From Colletes latitarsis (lineage: Eukaryota; Arthropoda; Insecta; Hymenoptera; Colletidae), in NCBI RefSeq assembly GCF_051014445.1, contig NC_135137.1, positions 34,225,501 to 34,289,500 on the forward strand: a stretch of DNA of 64,000 nt, written 5' to 3'. Below the pieces are notes generated by a model. That model was not told where the DNA came from. It saw only the letters and a program-made list of their open reading frames with translations, and did not search any database. Position 1 is the first letter of the stretch, and the number at the start of each line of letters is the position of its first letter. Positions 61,821 through 64,000 of the stretch are shown here, in pieces. Made by a program: the position numbers and the translations under genes.

Positions 61821-62201
61821 TTAATTTTGATTTCTAGAGTGCCCACTTTCAAAAAGAACCCCTAACACTTGTCGCAGAGTGGTCCATTTCAACTGCACCC
61901 TGTCAGTCGAGGGGTTGAAAAATACAGTCCACTTACGCTTGGAACAATACATTTTGTAATTACCTACAAGGGCAGAAAGCTCCTGGGAGTAACGGTGCAA
62001 CAATACGAAGATGGAAAATAAGTTGTTGCTTTCGATGGAGCTTTCACATTCCAATGGCGCGGTTAAACTGACGAGTCGTTGCCAATCTATTCTTCGGTAT
62101 ATCCGTAACCGCGAAAGTGCAAGAAAAAGACGAGTATCGCTTCGAGTATCCAGATAGCATTGCGGGTGAGCTTCGGTCTCGAAAGCGTAATGTCCCGCCA
62201 T
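61821..62201 (-). CDS. Candidate gene or first exon, unknown protein
   Basis: ATG at 62201 has a good insect start context (aataacaATGGCG) and opens 126 codons to a TAA at 61821-61823. A TATA box (TATAAAAT) lies 50-57 bases upstream on the same strand, giving a predicted start near 62233 and a leader of about 32 bases. The protein begins MAGHYAFETEAHPQCYLDT and has a balanced composition with hydrophobic helices (LFSIFVLLHRY) but no recognisable domain or signal peptide. Two donor-like sites fall inside it on the minus strand (GTAG/GTAATT at 61964/61963 and AAGC/GTAAGT at 61937/61936), so the coding part could continue in a downstream exon. No canonical poly(A) signal follows closely. Confidence 0.3.
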   Translation of the reverse strand: MAGHYAFETEAHPQCYLDTRSDTRLFLALSRLRIYRRIDWQRLVSLTAPLECESSIESNNLFSIFVLLHRYSQELSALVGNYKMYCSKRKWTVFFNPSTDRVQLKWTTLRQVLGVLFESGHSRNQN

Positions 62202-62250
62202 TGTTATTCAGCGAGTCTCGCTGCTCAGCTAATGCGTTCAGATAAGAAGT

Positions 62251-62258
62251 ATTTTATA
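62251..62258 (-). promoter_or_regulatory. TATA box candidate for the 62.2-kb ORF
   Basis: The minus strand reads catataaaat. The distance to the downstream gcatta (near 62233) is about 25 bases, a normal TATA-to-start spacing, and the first ATG after that is the 126-codon ORF start at 62201. Confidence 0.3.
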
Positions 62259-64000
62259 TGCACGAAGGTAGGATAAGTTTCGAACTCGTAGGGTAGTCAG
62301 ATATGTACAGTATTCTCGAATGTCCTTTAACATCATTTCGAACCATTTTCGTTGTTTACCAGCGACCGTAGTGTCTACAATACTTTTTTGAGAAGTGGTT
62401 GTTTTTCTTTTTGGGATCCACGCGAAGAGTAGTATTAAATTATTTTATTTTTCTCGAAAATCAATGCCCCTTTTCCCGCCCTGTCCGCGAAACGAATGTA
62501 AGCAGCGATATTAAATAATAACTGTCAGACGTTAATTTAAAAAGCGAGATAAACCTCGATACGTCTGTCAGGCAATAATCATTAATACTTAATTACCGTC
62601 TGCGTGTAAACCTCGTACATTGTATCGATAATGTAATTAATTAATTTGTGGAGAGTGTTGTTCCAACGGTTAGTTCCTAAAGACCAATTTAATCTCCTGC
62701 CAGATTTGAACCAATCATGTAAAATGAGTACACATCAATTGACGAAATTAACAGAGTGGCAGAGGATCGGTAATAAAACAAACTTGATTTAATAAATATT
62801 GATCGTTGCAAATTAGAGAATGGTGCTGAAGTAACCACTGCTCTTTATGCAAATACGGACAAAATGTTGCACAAACTGACGAAGATATTGAATCTATTTA
62901 TTACGGTGATATATTTTTGTTTTCAATTATAATTACCATAGTATTTTATTATATATTTTATATTATAAATGAAGGATCACTAGATAATAAGACAGCGGAG
63001 AAAAAATAATAAAAAGTGGGCAACGTACCAAAACAGATTGACAAACATTTGTCGGTAGAAAGTTACTGGCAAGTATTGGTCGCGTGTATCGCGACAGATA
63101 TCTGTGCCGTAAAGTTATCGATAGTTTTCCAATTCCTTCAAACGTCAACGCTTTCGCTTTCGTGCAAAATCCAGCGACGTCGTCGCTTTGATATCCGCCA
63201 GCTTAATTTCCGGAATAGGCCCATTAATAACGGTCGAAAAAGGAAGGCGAGCGGGTCGGTAGTTGGTGTGGAAGTCGGGCTTTGTCTCGACTTCCGGCCT
63301 CCCGATGCTTTTCACGGGAGCATCCACCCTTCCTGACGGGGGCACGAAACTTTCACCGACCCCTTTCTTCGCGCTCAAACCCCCGTCCCGTCGTTTCCCG
63401 TAGGCAGTCTGGCTGCCTGACTCGTCGCTGGAACTTAAAACTTTTCCACTCGTCGACTCGAAATGGATGGATCTTGCGAGGCCCCGTTGCACTTGTTTTC
63501 GAGGGGCGCGCGTTCTCTCGCGTCCCGATCGACGAAAACAGCCATTCGCGCGCCGCAAAACGCCTCTCGATCAGCCTGAGGATCGACGGATCCGACGCTC
63601 GCAAAAATAAATTCACTTGATGGGAATGGACATCTGGTAGACTTTTCTAAATAGTAATAGGCCTTTTTAGAAATACGCTCGAGCCTATTCAAATTTCACG
63701 ATGAAAGCTTGGAAATGTTTAAAAACATACAAGATAGAATATTTTTTCATTTTTGTGATCTTGTACCGAGGTTTGTTCACCTCGATGATGAGCTCACGCA
63801 TCAAAGAAGACGTCAAAGCTTATCGGGGTCGGCCATCTTTTCGCGAAACTTGCATCCCGTGAAATTATCAAGATCCACGGGTTCCCCTTTATCATACGTA
63901 TTATCACCCCGTAAAAGCGTATCGGGGGAACCTATTTCGCGTTCCGGCTGGCGAAATTACAGCCTGGAGGCCGTCGCGAACCCCGCAGTTACGTCTCACG
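62259..64000. other. Unassigned region to window end
   Basis: At 62570-62650 several ATTA/TAAT cores (attaatacttaattacc; gtaattaattaattt) form a homeodomain-like cluster. The stretch 63145-63620 is open on both strands without a recognisable product. Near the end, arms ggttcccc (63880-63887) and ggggaacc (63925-63932) could form a stem with extra pairing of atacg and cgtat inside; this is weak as an RNA gene. Confidence 0.4.

Noticed and set aside
61900..61920. tgcaccctgtcag as another TACAGGGTGT transposon end
   Set aside because: The match ends after caccctgt, there is no TA border and no partner end.
62695..62725. ggttcaaatct on minus, like a tRNA B box
   Set aside because: The flanking bases cannot form a T stem and there is no A box at the right distance.
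63880..63932. Possible microRNA-like hairpin
   Set aside because: Only 8-bp outer arms and broken inner pairing; it lacks the continuous stem of about 22 bp expected of a microRNA precursor.

Overview
This window looks like nuclear DNA of an insect, most likely a hymenopteran (bee or ant). That is an inference. It rests on the moderately AT-rich sequence that is still dense in CpG-containing words (TCGA, CGCG, TCGCG), on metazoan-type splice and poly(A) signals, on short degenerate transposons with TACAGGGTGT ends (which I recall from hymenopteran assemblies but could not check), and on a decayed insect-type LINE. There are no bacterial operons, ribosome binding sites, rRNA genes or CRISPR arrays, and I could not support a tRNA.

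No protein-coding gene here can be named from sequence alone. The window reads as a gene desert or the inside of one or more very long introns. What can be supported falls in three classes. (1) Mobile-element remains, the most secure part: a 1,052-bp foldback element at 11.7-12.7 kb, a truncated inverted relative at 39.6-40.5 kb and a 31-bp end fragment near 0.6 kb; a second TACAGGGTGT-ended family at 29.6-30.6 kb; a 219-bp TTAA-flanked MITE at 16.4-16.6 kb; a 606-bp mariner-like MITE at 48.6-49.2 kb; and a 5'-truncated, frameshifted LINE end at 27.2-27.7 kb. (2) Candidate exons or genes, all low confidence: a possible last exon at the left edge (38-170, poly(A) signal at 713), a possible plus-strand gene end at 46.6-47.4 kb with a poly(A) signal, a possible secreted protein on the minus strand at 47.6-48.0 kb, and a minus-strand ORF at 61.8-62.2 kb with a TATA box and a good start context. 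A few splice-acceptor-led open frames are listed below these. (3) Signals not explained by genes: a juxtaposed acceptor/donor at 6588 on the minus strand that looks like a recursive-splicing ratchet point, several perfect inverted repeats including a 22-bp palindrome centred on CACGTG, two direct repeats, and AT-rich homeodomain-type site clusters that could be enhancers.

Layout: 0-0.74 kb possible last exon and 3' UTR; 0.74-11.6 kb unassigned, with a long ORF pair at 9.7-10.5 kb; 11.7-12.7 kb transposon; 12.7-27.2 kb unassigned with a GC-rich stretch at 12.9-14.0 kb and the TTAA MITE; 27.2-30.6 kb LINE and TIR element; 30.6-46.6 kb unassigned with the truncated TIR copy; 46.6-49.2 kb the most gene-like and transposon-bearing patch; 49.2-64 kb unassigned except for candidate ORFs at 55.4 and 62 kb.

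I found no convincing undescribed multi-gene system. The most useful leads are the ratchet-point candidate, the repeat-number variation inside the TACAGGGTGT foldback family, and the promoter-plus-ORF at 62.2 kb.
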